Made by a program: the position numbers and the translations under genes | Shown: piece by piece, positions 11,348 to 22,046 of the stretch | Position numbering within the stretch: the first letter of the stretch is position 1 | Layout: each line of letters opens with the position of its first letter | NCBI GenBank assembly: GCA_025267735.1 | Contig: CM046294.1 | Span: forward strand, 1,212,001 to 1,276,000 | Source: Mactra quadrangularis | Taxonomy: Eukaryota; Mollusca; Bivalvia; Venerida; Mactridae | Length of the DNA: 64,000 nucleotides | Direction: 5' to 3' | Notes under the pieces: generated by a model | Database searches by the model: none | What the model saw: the letters and a program-made list of their open reading frames with translations, nothing else | What the model was told of the DNA's origin: nothing

Positions 11348-12493
11348 ATGGCTGAACAAATAGTGAAGCAGCAAAGCTTGGGAAAAAGTACTCCATCACA
11401 GTCAGAAACAGCTAAGAGTAAATATGAAAGTTCAAAAAGTACGACAACCAAGAAGACCAGTACTCAAGTATCTGATAAAGGTTCTAAAAATAACTCTTCT
11501 GAATTTAACATGGCAAAATTCGCGTCAGAAATGACAAACCTCATGGCTGAGATGAGACAAAGCCAAACCGTTCTAGGAGAACGAGTAGAGAAAATAGCTG
11601 AACGTGTTGACAATTTGTCATATGACATTGAAAACTGTGAGAATTATAGTGAAATTGACCACCATAATTTGAGCTTAAGTTGTGAAGATAATGACCAATG
11701 CACAAGTGCATCTACTTCAAATAGTCACATGGTCAATGTTGATGACAATATGTCAGATTCTAGTTCTTGCCACTCTAACCTTTTTAAGACTCTCATTGAG
11801 AAGTACAAACAAAGTGAGTCGGTGGACCTTGATGTAAATGACGACCTGGCTTCATTTATCAATGAGTGTTTCCGTGGTGGAACATCTGATGAGGCTTACA
11901 GTAACCTTATTAAAGACATTTTAAGGCCTTCAAACTGCTCAGCTTTAACAAAAACTACAGTAAATTCCCAGATTTGGGCTTACTTAAAGCCTTGGACGCA
12001 GACAGCTGATGTAAAGATGCAAGCTATTCAGTCTGCAGTTGTGAAGGCATCAATTAACTTGACGAAAATTATGAACAAAGCCTCAGTCTCAGAATCTATA
12101 GATCCACAGATTTTTCAGTGGGGATCAGATGCTTTAAGTATTTTGGGACACGCTCATAAATTAATCAACATTCGTAGAAAAGAAACACACCAGGCAGATA
12201 TAGACAACAAGTATAAACATTTGTGTTCAGCTTCTTTACCGTTTACTGACAAATTATATGGTGACGATCTATGTAAAAATGTTAAAGAAATTCAAGATAT
12301 GAGTAGAGTTAGTAAACAACTATCAGTTTTGTCAAAGACACGGGGCAACAGAAGATCTCGTCCTTACAACTATCGTGGTAGAGGTCGAGGACGTGGTGGA
12401 AGATACCAACCACTGACAAATACAAGCAACTATAGTCAGAGCTCAAAAAACCCCAAGGGGGGGGGGAGCAGCAACAGCAACAAGAAAGCATAA
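11348..12493 (+). CDS. DIRS ORF1, gag-like protein (381 aa)
   Basis: First ORF of the DIRS element, taken from the ATG at 11348; an out-of-frame ATG at 11341 precedes it. The N-terminal third is polar (Lys/Ser/Thr-rich). A segment at about residues 58-95 shows heptad-like hydrophobic spacing (FASEMTNLMAEM, VEKIAERVDNL) and may form a coiled coil. A compact central region (about 155-320) follows, then a basic Arg/Gly tail (YRGRGRGRGGRYQ), an RGG box likely to bind nucleic acid. There is no CCHC knuckle, as is usual for DIRS ORF1. The end overlaps the RT frame by 58 bases. Probably assembles the particle or binds the element RNA; this is inference from position. Confidence 0.85.
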   Translation: MAEQIVKQQSLGKSTPSQSETAKSKYESSKSTTTKKTSTQVSDKGSKNNSSEFNMAKFASEMTNLMAEMRQSQTVLGERVEKIAERVDNLSYDIENCENYSEIDHHNLSLSCEDNDQCTSASTSNSHMVNVDDNMSDSSSCHSNLFKTLIEKYKQSESVDLDVNDDLASFINECFRGGTSDEAYSNLIKDILRPSNCSALTKTTVNSQIWAYLKPWTQTADVKMQAIQSAVVKASINLTKIMNKASVSESIDPQIFQWGSDALSILGHAHKLINIRRKETHQADIDNKYKHLCSASLPFTDKLYGDDLCKNVKEIQDMSRVSKQLSVLSKTRGNRRSRPYNYRGRGRGRGGRYQPLTNTSNYSQSSKNPKGGGSSNSNKKA

Positions 12494-14532
12494 ATATTAA
12501 GGTATGTAAACCTTTAGTATTTGAAGCTGGTAGGCTAAAATTTTATGAAAATAATTGGAGAAAAATTACATCAGATCCTTGTATTTTAGACATTGTTTTA
12601 CACTGCCATTTTGACTTGGATATTAAGAATATTCAGTACGAGTATAAAATATTTTCTCAGAGGTTTAACTCTGAAGAAAGAATCATTGTCAAACAAGAGA
12701 TAGAAAAATTCTTGTCAATGAAAGTTATAAAAAAGGTTGAACATGAATATGGCGAATTCTTGTCTCCTATTTTTACTAGACCTAAGAAAGATGGAGAACA
12801 TCGTATGATTCTTAATTTAAAAGGTTTAAATAAATATATCTATTGTCCACATTTCAAAATGGAATCTTTTGAATCAGCTTTAACCTTGATCACAAAAAAT
12901 TGTTATATGGCATCATTAGATATAAAACATGCTTATTATTCGGTGCCTATTGCTGCAGAACTACAAAAATATTTGAGATTTGAATTTGAGAACACAGTCT
13001 ACCAGTTTACATGTATGGCTATGGGTTTATCAGTTGCTCCCCTTATATTTACAAAATTATGTAAACCAATATTTTCAACACTAAGAAAACAAGGCCACAA
13101 AAACAGTGGTTATATTGATGATTCAATATTGGTTGCTGATGATTTTCAAAGCTGTGATAAAAATGTCAAAGATACTGATGAGTTATTTGAAAACTTAGGC
13201 TTTGTAATCCATGATAAAAAGTCAATTAAGATACCTACTCAGCGCATTATTTATTTAGGAAACTTGATAGATAGTGTTGAAATGACAGTAACATTACCCA
13301 GTGACAAAGTAGAAAAAATTATCACTGCTTGCATTGAACTAAAGAATAAGCGTATGTGTGAGATAAGAAACGTTGCCCGGGTTCTGGGGTTAATGGTTTC
13401 TACTTTTTCTGCTGTAGAATATGGACCATTGTTTTATAGAAACATAGAAAGAGAAAAAATCAAAGAATTAAAATACTGTAAGGGCAATTTTGATGCAAAA
13501 ATGTTGATCACTGATACCATGAAGCAAGATCTTGATTGGTGGATCTCAAACTTAAGGTCACAAAAAAGACATATATCTAGGGGCAATCCAGATATGACAA
13601 TCACCACCGATGCATCACTGACTGGCTGGGGTGCTGTTTATAATAATAGAAAAATCCAGGGCCGATGGCTACCTGATGAATCATGCAAACACATTAATTA
13701 TTTAGAGCTTAAAGCTATTGTTTTTGCAGTTAAAGCTTTCTGCAAAGAATTAAGAAATACTCATGTATTAGTTAAATGTGATAACACAAGTGCTATTTGT
13801 TATGTGAATGCTAAAGGTGGTGTAAAATCACCGGATCTGAATGATATAGCTCATACTCTATGGTTGTGGTGCATTGATAGAAATATCTGGATATCTGCCT
13901 CCCACATTAGTGGTGTTGATAACTGTGCTGATTTAAGTTCAAGACAATTCAATGACAATGTAGAATGGATGCTTGATAAGAAAGTATTTCAAAACATAAT
14001 TACTATTTGGGGTAAACCAGAAATAGACATGTTTGCATCTAGAGAAAACAGACAGTTACCCAGATTTGCTTCATGGCATCCTGATCCAGAGGCTGAAATT
14101 GTTGATTGTTTTAGTATATCATGGTCTAACATATTTTTCTATGCTTTTCCTCCTTTCAGCCTGGTAGGCAAATGTTTGCAGAAGATACTGCAGGACAATG
14201 GAGAATGTATCATAGTTGTTCCAGCGTGGGAAACGCAGAACTTTTATCCTATGTTGATGAAAATGTGTGTAGAAGTCCCGATGATGCTTCCTCAAGGAAA
14301 CATTTTGTCAATAGTGAACACAACCAAGAGTCATCCTCTAATGGAGAAGTTACATCTAATAGCCTGTCGATTATCAGGAGATGTTACGAAAACAAGAAAA
14401 TTTCAGTTAAGTCTACCAATATCATTTTGGCCTCATGGAGGAAAAGTACGAAAAAACAATAAGTGTCTTATATCAGTCGTTGGACCAAATTCTGTACTGA
14501 CAGAGAGATTAATTCAATTCAAACAGATGTGA
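12436..14532 (+). CDS. DIRS reverse transcriptase / RNase H / methyltransferase-like ORF
   Basis: The frame is open from 12436 with no early ATG; positions here are counted from the TTG at 12616, giving 638 residues. The RT domain carries LDIKHAYYSVPI and the catalytic YIDD at 13111-13122 (residue 166). The RNase H domain follows with TDAS (Asp at 13609), the LELKAIVFAV helix, VKCDNTSA and a late Asp in NCADLSSRQ. The C-terminal part (PEIDMFASREN, FPPFSL at about 511-516, VVPAW) matches the adenine-methyltransferase-like domain known from DIRS elements. The start overlaps gag in the -1 frame just after a slippery sequence. The 3' end overlaps the recombinase frame by about 360 bases. All motifs look intact. 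Confidence 0.93.
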   Translation, partial: SELKKPQGGGEQQQQQESINIKVCKPLVFEAGRLKFYENNWRKITSDPCILDIVLHCHFDLDIKNIQYEYKIFSQRFNSEERIIVKQEIEKFLSMKVIKKVEHEYGEFLSPIFTRPKKDGEHRMILNLKGLNKYIYCPHFKMESFESALTLITKNCYMASLDIKHAYYSVPIAAELQKYLRFEFENTVYQFTCMAMGLSVAPLIFTKLCKPIFSTLRKQGHKNSGYIDDSILVADDFQSCDKNVKDTDELFENLGFVIHDKKSIKIPTQRIIYLGNLIDSVEMTVTLPSDKVEKIITACIELKNKRMCEIRNVARVLGLMVSTFSAVEYGPLFYRNIEREKIKELKYCKGNFDAKMLITDTMKQDLDWWISNLRSQKRHISRGNPDMTITTDASLTGWGAVYNNRKIQGRWLPDESCKHINYLELKAIVFAVKAFCKELRNTHVLVKCDNTSAICYVNAKGGVKSPDLNDIAHTLWLWCIDRNIWISASHISGVDNCADLSSRQFNDNVEWMLDKKVFQNIITIWGKPEIDMFASRENRQLPRFASWHPDPEAEIVDCFSISWSNIFFYAFPPFSLVGKCLQKILQDNGECIIVVPAWETQNFYPMLMKMCVEVPMMLPQGNILSIVNTTKSHPLMEKLHLIACRLSGDVTKTRKFQLSLPISFWPHGGKVRKNNKCLISVVGPNSVLTERLIQFKQM
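12445..12451 (+). promoter_or_regulatory. Candidate -1 ribosomal frameshift site
   Basis: A AAA AAC lies exactly in the gag frame (codons AAA at 12446, AAC at 12449). Slipping back by one base enters the RT frame, which is open from 12436. A run of ten G at 12457-12466 follows and includes a second in-frame heptamer, G GGG GGG. CCCC (12451-12454) could pair with the G run. A AAA AAC is a well-known -1 slippery sequence in other retroelements; its use here is inference. Confidence 0.6.
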
Positions 14533-15335
14533 ACCATGTACTTGATTATTTTACAAGTCTCTTTGACAGTGGTTGTGGTTATAGTGCTATCAACACTGCA
14601 AGAAGTGCATTATCTGCTCTTGGTATTGTTAAAGATGGATTTTCAATTGGTTCACATCCCGTTGTTATTAGGTACATGAAAGGTATACATGTATTTAATT
14701 TACGTCCAACTACCCCAAAATATAGTGAGACTTGGGATGTTTCCAAAGTATTGAATTATTTGAAGAAGCTGTCTCCTGTGAAGGAACTCTCACTGAAAAT
14801 GTTGACTTTAAAGTTGTGTATGTTGATAGCCTTGACTCAGGCTAGTCGGGTTCAATCTATTGCACTGTTGGACATCAATAACATGAAAAAGTGTTTTTCG
14901 AAATATATTCTGTATTATAGTGGACTTTTAAAGCAAACCAAAGCTGGGAAAAGTAATCCTGTGGCAGAGTTTATGGCTTATCCTCCAGATAGGAGACTGT
15001 GTGTTGTTTTTGTGTTAAAAGAATACTTGAAACGTACTGTACATATTAGGGGAGACAAATCATGTTTGTTTATAAGTTATATAAAACCACATAATGCTGT
15101 TACTAGTGACACTATAAGCAGATGGCTTAAAATGGTAATGATGTACTCTGGTATTGACTGTAATATATTCAAAAGTCACAGTGTTAGAAGTGCTAGCACA
15201 TCCAAAGCAGCTGAAAAGTCAGTCACCATGAAAGATATTTTGAAGACAGCTGGATGGTCAAGTACTGACACATTTACAAAATTCTACCATAAACCTATTC
15301 ATAATGATGCATATAGCAGAGCAATTTTGGAATAA
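14172..15335 (+). pseudogene. DIRS tyrosine recombinase, one premature stop
   Basis: The frame runs from ATG 14172, overlapping the RT ORF, to 15335 and is interrupted only by TAA at 14460-14462. From the GTG at 14463 it reads on for 290 codons. The catalytic domain is present: Arg in TQASRVQS (codon 14847-14849), the H-x-x-R box HSVR (His 15177, Arg 15186) and the Tyr nucleophile in TKFYHKP (15285-15287), with a conserved TAGW before it. The N-terminal SAM-like, DNA-binding part starts around the stop codon. The enzyme would join the circular or linear DNA copy to the target. With the stop, a full-length product needs readthrough or an internal start. Confidence 0.85.
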
Positions 15336-15417
15336 CAGGTATAAATTTAAATTTTATGGGTTTTTGGTATGGCTTTGCCAACTTTTTATGTTGGACTTAG
15401 CAAAAAGTTGCTTTGAA

Positions 15418-15546
15418 ATCTCTTTTGGTAAACTCACTGGAGCGTGAGACGAAATAAAATCCCCCAATTAAACGAAACTTACCTTGGTTTAGTTGAAGTT
15501 TGATTGGGATTTTATGCAGTCTCACGCTCAGGGAGGATATCAAAAG
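15418..15546. repeat. DIRS internal complementary region
   Basis: The first part (15418-15454) is the reverse complement of the left end and the second part (about 15455-15546) is the reverse complement of the right end, meeting at AAATAAAAT/CCCCCAATT. It therefore encodes the end-to-end circle junction, as required by the DIRS rolling-circle-like replication model. A 4-6 base AT-rich overlap (ATTTTA) is shared by both termini. Confidence 0.9.
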
Positions 15547-15641
15547 CCCTCCCTTTTGCCCCCCCCTTATTTGGTTGTTTGGGGGTTTGTTCTATGTTGT
15601 GTAATTTAACTTTTTGCAAAGTCAGATTTTGCACTTTAAAG

Positions 15642-15768
15642 ACTGATGTATTACCCTATGATATGCGCACGCATCTCTTTTGATATCCTCCCTGAGCGTG
15701 AGACTGCATAAAATCCCAATCAAACTTCAACTAAACCAAGGTAAGTTTCGTTTAATTGGGGGATTTTA
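15642..15768. repeat. DIRS right terminal repeat and extension
   Basis: 15642-15715 is the reverse complement of the left terminal repeat. A further 50 bases, ending TTAATTGGGGGATTTTA, are unique to the right end, which is the asymmetry typical of DIRS termini. The whole right end is mirrored in the internal complementary region. Confidence 0.88.
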
Positions 15769-17212
15769 CACTATTTTTACATAGACTGTTATACTATTTG
15801 CAACTTTCTGTAGTCATTTCATCATAAAAATTAGTTTAGGTAATCCCTAATACATGTAACCCAATGACTGGAAGGGATGTCTACATCCTTTAGGGTCAAA
15901 ATGACATTTTTAGTGACAAGACCCCCCCCCCCTGACTTAACACTTAACACCCATAGGAATGAAAGTCTTGAGTTAAAACTTCCCTGACAAATCTAGTCTG
16001 CAATAGTGGCCCTTAGGGAGTTGAAATTTCAGTACAAAATCAAAATACAGAAAGATGATAAAAGTTATAAAAATATCCCAAGCTGCAAATAACATCATCT
16101 CAATACAATACGCTTAAAACTATTAAGATAAACACAGAAAATATAAAATTTCCCACCATTTGATCATTAAAATCCATTTTTCATCAATTCTTTGCATCAT
16201 TACACATCTTTCAACATTCAATTACTTTTCTTCTAAAATTTATCGAAAAAATCACAATTTCACAGTTTGAACTTTTAAATCTCCGAAGTTATTTCAAAAT
16301 CACAGTATTATCAGTCACTCTATAACTTTACCATTCATAAAAGGAAGAAATGATAGCTATTATTAAACATCATGTACAAAAAATTTAATCTTTTAAGTAA
16401 ATTTTCTACAAATGAGGGTCGACCAATGAAACATAATACAGACACCATAACATGATATCAATCCTTACAATATTGTTAATACAACAAATGTAAAATTTTA
16501 CACTTATTAAGTTTTACGATAAATTACTTTTGTAACGTTAAGAAAAGGTGTTGATAGAGAGTAATTAATTATGTATGACTAGACTGAAGCTAATTTGCAT
16601 ATATCTTCAATTATATATCAATTACATACGGAACACAATTATACAAAATTTAAATGTCACGATTTTTGACTTTCGAAATCTGTAGCGTAAATTAACATAT
16701 AAAGTAATTACTTGTATGTAAATCATAAATCAAATTAGCAAAGAGGGTTTCAAACTTAAATAAAATCATGTCATGCATTATTATTGGTAATTAATTTGTA
16801 TATTGTACAGGGCATATTTTAGTAAATCCAGAAGGAGCATCTGAGTCCTCACTTTATACAGAACAATTGCGAAAAGTTTATCACAATTTCACTGACAGGG
16901 AAATGAAAAATCCAAGTTAACCCCAAATTTGATAAAAAAACTGCATGATTTCAATTAGAAATTTTAGAAGGGAATTTCGAGGCATCTGTAAATGGCCCAT
17001 GTTATACATTGTTATAAAAAACAATACATGTTAAATCAAGGAGTATTTCAAGATAAAGCCACTACTTTGACATTTAGTCCTATATATACTGAATTCTTTA
17101 TCACAAAATATTTAAGTACTTCCTACTATTGCTGTAATCCCTAAAACGACTTCAAATTTTGATAGAATGGGGCTAAAATTTTATTTTCAACAATCAAGAG
17201 AACACAAGTTAC

Positions 17213-17262
17213 TGCAGTGAGTATTTAAATCAGTGGGGTTAATATATGTGCCACTGAAAGTT
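17213..17262 (+). repeat. Short dispersed repeat (GTATTTAAATCAG family)
   Basis: The core GAGTATTTAAATCAG-TGGGGTTAATATATGTG recurs, diverged, at 36195-36245, and as inverted pairs at 42430-42580 and 55139-55272. Single-arm copies such as this one look like remnants of a small foldback element. Confidence 0.6.
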
Positions 17263-17419
17263 GAATAAGACTTAATCATCATTACCGACAATAATAATCA
17301 TTGAATGACCCATACAATATAAAAGAAATTTGAGATAAATGTTGTCTTATAATTGGGTCATTAGAAGTCTATTATTACAGTATTATACTTTGTATACTGC
17401 ACCAGCTAGCCTCAGATTT

Positions 17420-17605
17420 CCTTGATGCAAATTTGTATCAAGAAATATGTATCCCTATCAACTTGTTTAGTCATTGTTTCAATCCACTAGCCCAAAAGCT
17501 AGTATAAGTTCTTGATGCATATCGGTATCATGAAATATGTATCGCATTCAACTATTTCAGTGAATGCCTTTAAACCCACCAGCCCAAAATCTGTGACTAG
17601 TGACT
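17420..17605. repeat. Degenerate tandem duplication, ~95 bp x2
   Basis: Two copies share CTTGATGCA...TGTATC, GAAATATGTATC and CACTAGCCCAAAA blocks. No open frame or other function is visible. Confidence 0.6.
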
Positions 17606-18336
17606 ATTTATTTGGACTTAAGTCAAAATTAATGACTCGTATTACTGGCTAGTTGATGATTATGCTTTCTGCTACAGAATATAATCAATCAGGCTTGTGC
17701 TCAAGCAAAGTTTAGCCAATGTCTGTTTTTTTGACATACATACTTTTTAGACTTTCGGTGATTTCACTGAAAGGCTTAAGTTATACCACAAGTGGAAAAC
17801 TATCGACAATTCAAATGCCTGACCAGTTTAACCTGCCAATTGATACATGTGTCTCTGATATACTATGCATTAAGTGATAAAAGTAGTTCCGTCATATGAC
17901 AGGTGATTACATCAATTCCGGTCATTCATTGTATTACTTGAAGTTTAAGTTGTTTTACAGTATTGTACCATAATTATAAATACCTAAAGAATTTGTATGC
18001 AAAGTGACTAAGTGTACAGGGAAAACTGTACTTCAAGATTTTGTATTGAAAGAAGAGGAAAATATCAAAGTATTGAAATACAGAAAGACTTTCATGCTCA
18101 TTGAAAGCTTAAACAAATCCATACTAAAGATTACTCTTTACACATTAGATTCAAGTACGAATCGAGCAGGGCAAAAATGCAGGCGAAATGTTAATTCTTT
18201 TCTCTTAATGAATTTCATTCATGTACATATCTTCCATTTACATAATTATGGATATGGCAAATAAGCATAACAGGAAATGTATAACATCATCGTTGTATAA
18301 TGAGAAATTATATGAAATATGCAATACAGACACAAT

Positions 18337-18701
18337 TAGGAACTTTAGTCAGTTATCTTTCCCTGTTAAAATCTGAAGCAATCCAATTGGTAAGTAGGTC
18401 CTTACAGTTGGAATCCTCGGATTTTATCATTGAATTCCTATGTAAGGATAACAAAATATTTCATCTGATATCTTTCTTGTTAATGAAGATATTAACAGAA
18501 GTGATGAAATTTAGATAGTACTTTACCCTAAAAATACTTACCTTGAATTTCAAACAAATGAGTTGATTTACAAAGAAGTTATTTAAGATTACTTTTGGCA
18601 AATTGACATTGAAGAGTAAGGGTAAAATCCGAGTAATTCAACTAATTAGACCTACCTATTTGAAGAGTATACAAGGGGAGATAACTGACTAAAGTCCCTT
18701 A
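18337..18701. mobile_element. Foldback MITE with ~90-bp inverted repeats
   Basis: The left arm, starting GGAACTTTAGTCAGTTATCT, is mirrored by the right arm, whose complement reads GGGACTTTAGTCAGTTATCT and continues through the ACTTACC/GGTAGG and CTCGGATTTT blocks. A consensus-looking splice donor inside (TTCAAG|GTAAGT, minus strand, near 18545) belongs to this repeat. Confidence 0.75.
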
Positions 18702-19509
18702 TTGGTAGACATAAGAGTAGAATATCAAGCAGACTAACATGTTTTAAAGGAAGATATGTTTGAATAAATGATAAAGCAGATTTATATGACCACAAAAATG
18801 TAGACTCTTGTCAATAGAGTTCAAATCATGAGGCTTTATATATATGGGACTCACCTATGGTGTAGGTGGAGAAATCATTGCAATATAATATAACCTTAGG
18901 CTTGTCACACTCTATCATAATATCATGAATTTTTTAAAAGGTACTTTTAGCTTTAATGAATATTTATACAACATTATGGAAATTTTTACTATTTTATATA
19001 GCTGTTTGCTGCTCTTTTTTAGTTTATTTTGACCCATTTTTTACAAATTATCATTAACATGTTGTTGATAGTGACCTCTTTAAAATTAAAGATTGGCCTA
19101 CATTTATTGCGGGGCATTATAATACCAAAGTGAATAAAGCATTAATAAAATAGTTTGAAAATAAGCTGAAAAAAATGGGAATAAAACCCTTGAAAAATCA
19201 CAAATTATTTGACATCATTGATGTGTCACTCATAGTCCATGATGTTTCTGTATTAACTTACTGAACAAATTTACAACTTCCAAGTAATAAGTTATCAATG
19301 TTGAAATTCATGTAAAAATCAAACATTTAAAATTTAGATATTTCCTTTTATAAGACAAAATCACATTTGCTTTTAAATTATCTCCCTTTGATCAAACATA
19401 GTGATGGTAGTCAATTAGAGTTGTTTCCCTTGGAGGAGAAAATTTGAAGAACTTGACTTGGGTAATCTTTGTGACCAGAGAATATACAAGATATACAGAG
19501 CAAAATGTA

Positions 19510-19700
19510 GAAGCAGTGGTCCAGTGGAAGGACACACCTGTAGGGATCAAGAAGTAAGGGTTTGATTCCCACAAGGGGCACTGATAATTTCCATGAGCAG
19601 GAAATTAACCTACAGTTGTTCCACTCCATCCAGGTGTAAAAATGGGTACTGTGAGGGATTGCCTGCCTGAATGTGATTTCAATGATCAGGAGTTATTGTA
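19510..19700 (+). mobile_element. SINE-like tRNA-related repeat
   Basis: The head AGTGGTCCAGTGGAAGGAC plus the B-box-like GGGTTTGATTCCC resembles a tRNA promoter. The body contains CCATCCAGGTGTAAAAATGG. It shows no cloverleaf good enough for a functional tRNA, and no target-site duplication was found. Confidence 0.55.
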
Positions 19701-20102
19701 CAACAATGGAAAATTGGCTGAACATGTATATGGAAGCAATATGCAAACTTTAAACTGGACATGAACTATTTCAACATTTTAAGAGCCGATTGATGTCTAA
19801 ATTACAGCTTATTTCAACTGTTTCTCTAAAGAGACAGAATGACCTAGCTAGTCTGACATTTACCGGAATAGTGAACAGACAACAAATGACATTATGTTTC
19901 CTAAATATCAAGTATCCTTGTTCCAACAACTTCTAACATGTGGTAGCTCTAATTCCAGAAGTCAATGTTTTTGAATATTGACTGCTTGGTACTGTTGTGT
20001 TATAGTTTTTGCATGGCAGTAAGAGCTATATCCCTGTGAAACTATACTGTATAGACAAAAATTCAATTCCACAAAGTCATGAATTATAGTTACGATCAGA
20101 GG

Positions 20103-21565
20103 CGCTTTCCACAAAAAGTCTTAAGATAAAAATCATCGTAAGTCAAAAGCAAGATCATTATTTGGTCAATCAATTCCAAATATCATTGAATTATGTAAAA
20201 TATTGTATACCTTTTTAATATTGTAGTGCCCGGCACTCTTTCCTTGCAAAATCAGTGTACTTAGTTAAGTATAAGCCTGTCTTGTGCTATATTTACATGG
20301 TTTCCACTATATCTATATCACATCATATCCTTTTTATTGTTAATAAAGTCATTTGCAACGCTAATTTAGTAAATGTCCAAGTTTAGTATGGTAACTATTC
20401 ATTTTTCTATCACTAATTGTCAATTAAATACAGCGCGCGTCAGCCATTTGTAAATACAATGTCGTCATCATTTTATGACGTCACGCTCGCGGTCTAATTC
20501 TTACCTGTACTCTCTATTATCAGGGGCGCACTACAAGGTATTTTATAATTACAATGGCGTTACTAATTGAATTGTTTAAATGCATGTATTTTACTTATTG
20601 AATCATATGTTTGTATATTTGTACGTTAGCCGACATCAACTTAGGCACTTTTAACACATAGGCTTATATTTTAGAGGATCTTATGTTTAAACAGTCATTT
20701 TATGAAGTTTCCCAGTGCACACAGCCTTGTGTGCACATATTTATCGCTGCGTGCAGCCGTAGGTAGCCTCGCCCACAACTCGGACTGCACACAGCGGCTG
20801 GTGGGCATCTTGGTTCCAAGAGGCTTGCTTTGGAGTTATTCGAGGACTCCACACTTAGACGCGAAAGTAGTAACATCTAAAACTTTAACTTATTTTTGGA
20901 ACTTATTTATTTTTGGATCTTTCATATTCATAATAATTCATTAAGGTAATCATTATTTGTTTACGGCGACGACTGCATTAGATTATTATACATTTAATCT
21001 AAGCTATTTAAATTGTTGTTTATTGATAAGTTCACGGCGTTTGCTGAATTCTGTTTCTTCTAGTAGAATTTTGTAAACTCTTAGATTGTTCTTACATGTA
21101 TGCACAATAGCCATAGGAGTCCTGGTTGTTGTTTTACTATTTAAGTACATACATCTTAGATAATTGTCGGCTCGCGTATTTCATTGCTTGTTTGATATTT
21201 AGTTGATTGATCTTTCTCTATATTTTGTTAAGGTTATTCACAAAATAAACTTAGTTAAATCGTCAGAGTATATTTTTATTTTTATTTTATTTTGCAATTA
21301 AGTGGAGTCCATTTTATTTCGACATTTTGTCACCCCCCCCACAACAGAGAGGCCAGGCTAAAGAGCCTATAGGTACTTACTTATATATATATTTAGAAAG
21401 GAGCAGCAAAGACTTACGAGTACAATCACCACGAGCAAGAGCACCCTTAGTCCGGAGCGCAACAATATCATATTATAGATACGATTTTTATCCTCCTGAC
21501 TTAATATTGCAAAATTATGAAATTGACTTACGATAACTTTTTTCGTAAGAATTTTTGTGAAAAGT
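20103..21565. mobile_element. MITE split by a solo LTR
   Basis: The ends GCTTTCCACAAAAAGTCTTA and the inverted AAGAATTTTTGTGAAAAG match the intact copies at 51871-52109 and 26910-27132. The two halves (20103-20221 and 21465-21565) together correspond to one ~240-bp element; the 1.24 kb between them is an LTR. The intact copy at 51871 serves as an empty-site comparison. Confidence 0.8.
20222..21464 (+). mobile_element. Solo LTR of a retrotransposon
   Basis: Begins TGTAGTGCCCGGCACT and ends AGTCCGGAGCGCAACA, so the termini are imperfect inverted repeats of TG...CA type. ATAT is duplicated on both sides (20218-20221 and 21465-21468). The interior is locally richer in GC and has an AATAAA at 21243. 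There is no internal coding region or second LTR, which points to LTR-LTR recombination. The superfamily (Gypsy or other) cannot be told from the LTR alone. A plus-strand open frame at 20702-20944 lies wholly inside and is not a gene. Confidence 0.75.
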
Positions 21566-21639
21566 ATCTTCAGGTGCTATGTTTCCAAGATTGTGAAAAA
21601 GCTCATACATCCTATTGGAAAAACAGCAAGGATGTTTGT

Positions 21640-21695
21640 AGAGTATTAAAAATCCAGGCGTGCTACCAACTGCGCTACTTGAACTCTGGCTGGCA
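21640..21695 (-). mobile_element. SINE fragment
   Basis: On the minus strand GTAGCGCAGTTGGTAGCACG matches the A-box region of the tRNA-headed SINE at 380-663. The rest of the element is missing. Confidence 0.5.
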
Positions 21696-22046
21696 CACTT
21701 GAAATTAAAATGATGATGTGCATATTGCAGAGTCTGACTGGAAAGTTCAGTTAAAACTACAGGGAACACAGACAAAATGACTTTATAAACAAGCTAATAC
21801 AGCTCAGACAGCTTTACAAACATGCTATTACTCAGAAGTCACAAATTACTCTGAACAAGTTCCGACAAGTGAAAATGATGTTACAGACATAATATGTTTT
21901 GTATGTATGCACATTCATGAAGCATTGTATTATAAAGTTTCCTCACTCAATCAATTATTTAGGAGCCTCCTACACATTATGTTACACAAGATAGAGACTA
22001 GACACATCATCAAAATGTTTGTACTTTTCACAAATACAATACCCAA

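Larger units (their letters stand above)
10853..15768 (+). mobile_element. DIRS-type tyrosine-recombinase retrotransposon
   Basis: A 4.9-kb element with all hallmarks of the DIRS order: inverted terminal repeats (10853-10925 and 15642-15715, the right one extended outward to 15768), an internal complementary region (15418-15546) complementary to both ends, and three overlapping ORFs for gag-like, RT/RNase H/methyltransferase-like and tyrosine recombinase proteins. No target-site duplication is expected for this order. It lies inside the host intron, on the opposite strand. Gag and RT frames are open; the recombinase frame has one internal stop, so the copy is recent but probably not autonomous. 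Confidence 0.95.

Noticed and set aside
18500..18600. Strong splice donor TTCAAG|GTAAGT on the minus strand, with about 30 open codons
   Set aside because: Lies in one arm of the foldback MITE at 18337-18701; the mirror arm carries the same sequence.
18853..18935. Donor ATAG|GTGAGT with a short open minus-strand frame
   Set aside because: About 26 codons only, no good acceptor, and the phase would not fit between exons 1 and 2.
20702..20944. Plus-strand 80-codon frame in a GC-richer patch
   Set aside because: Falls inside the solo LTR.
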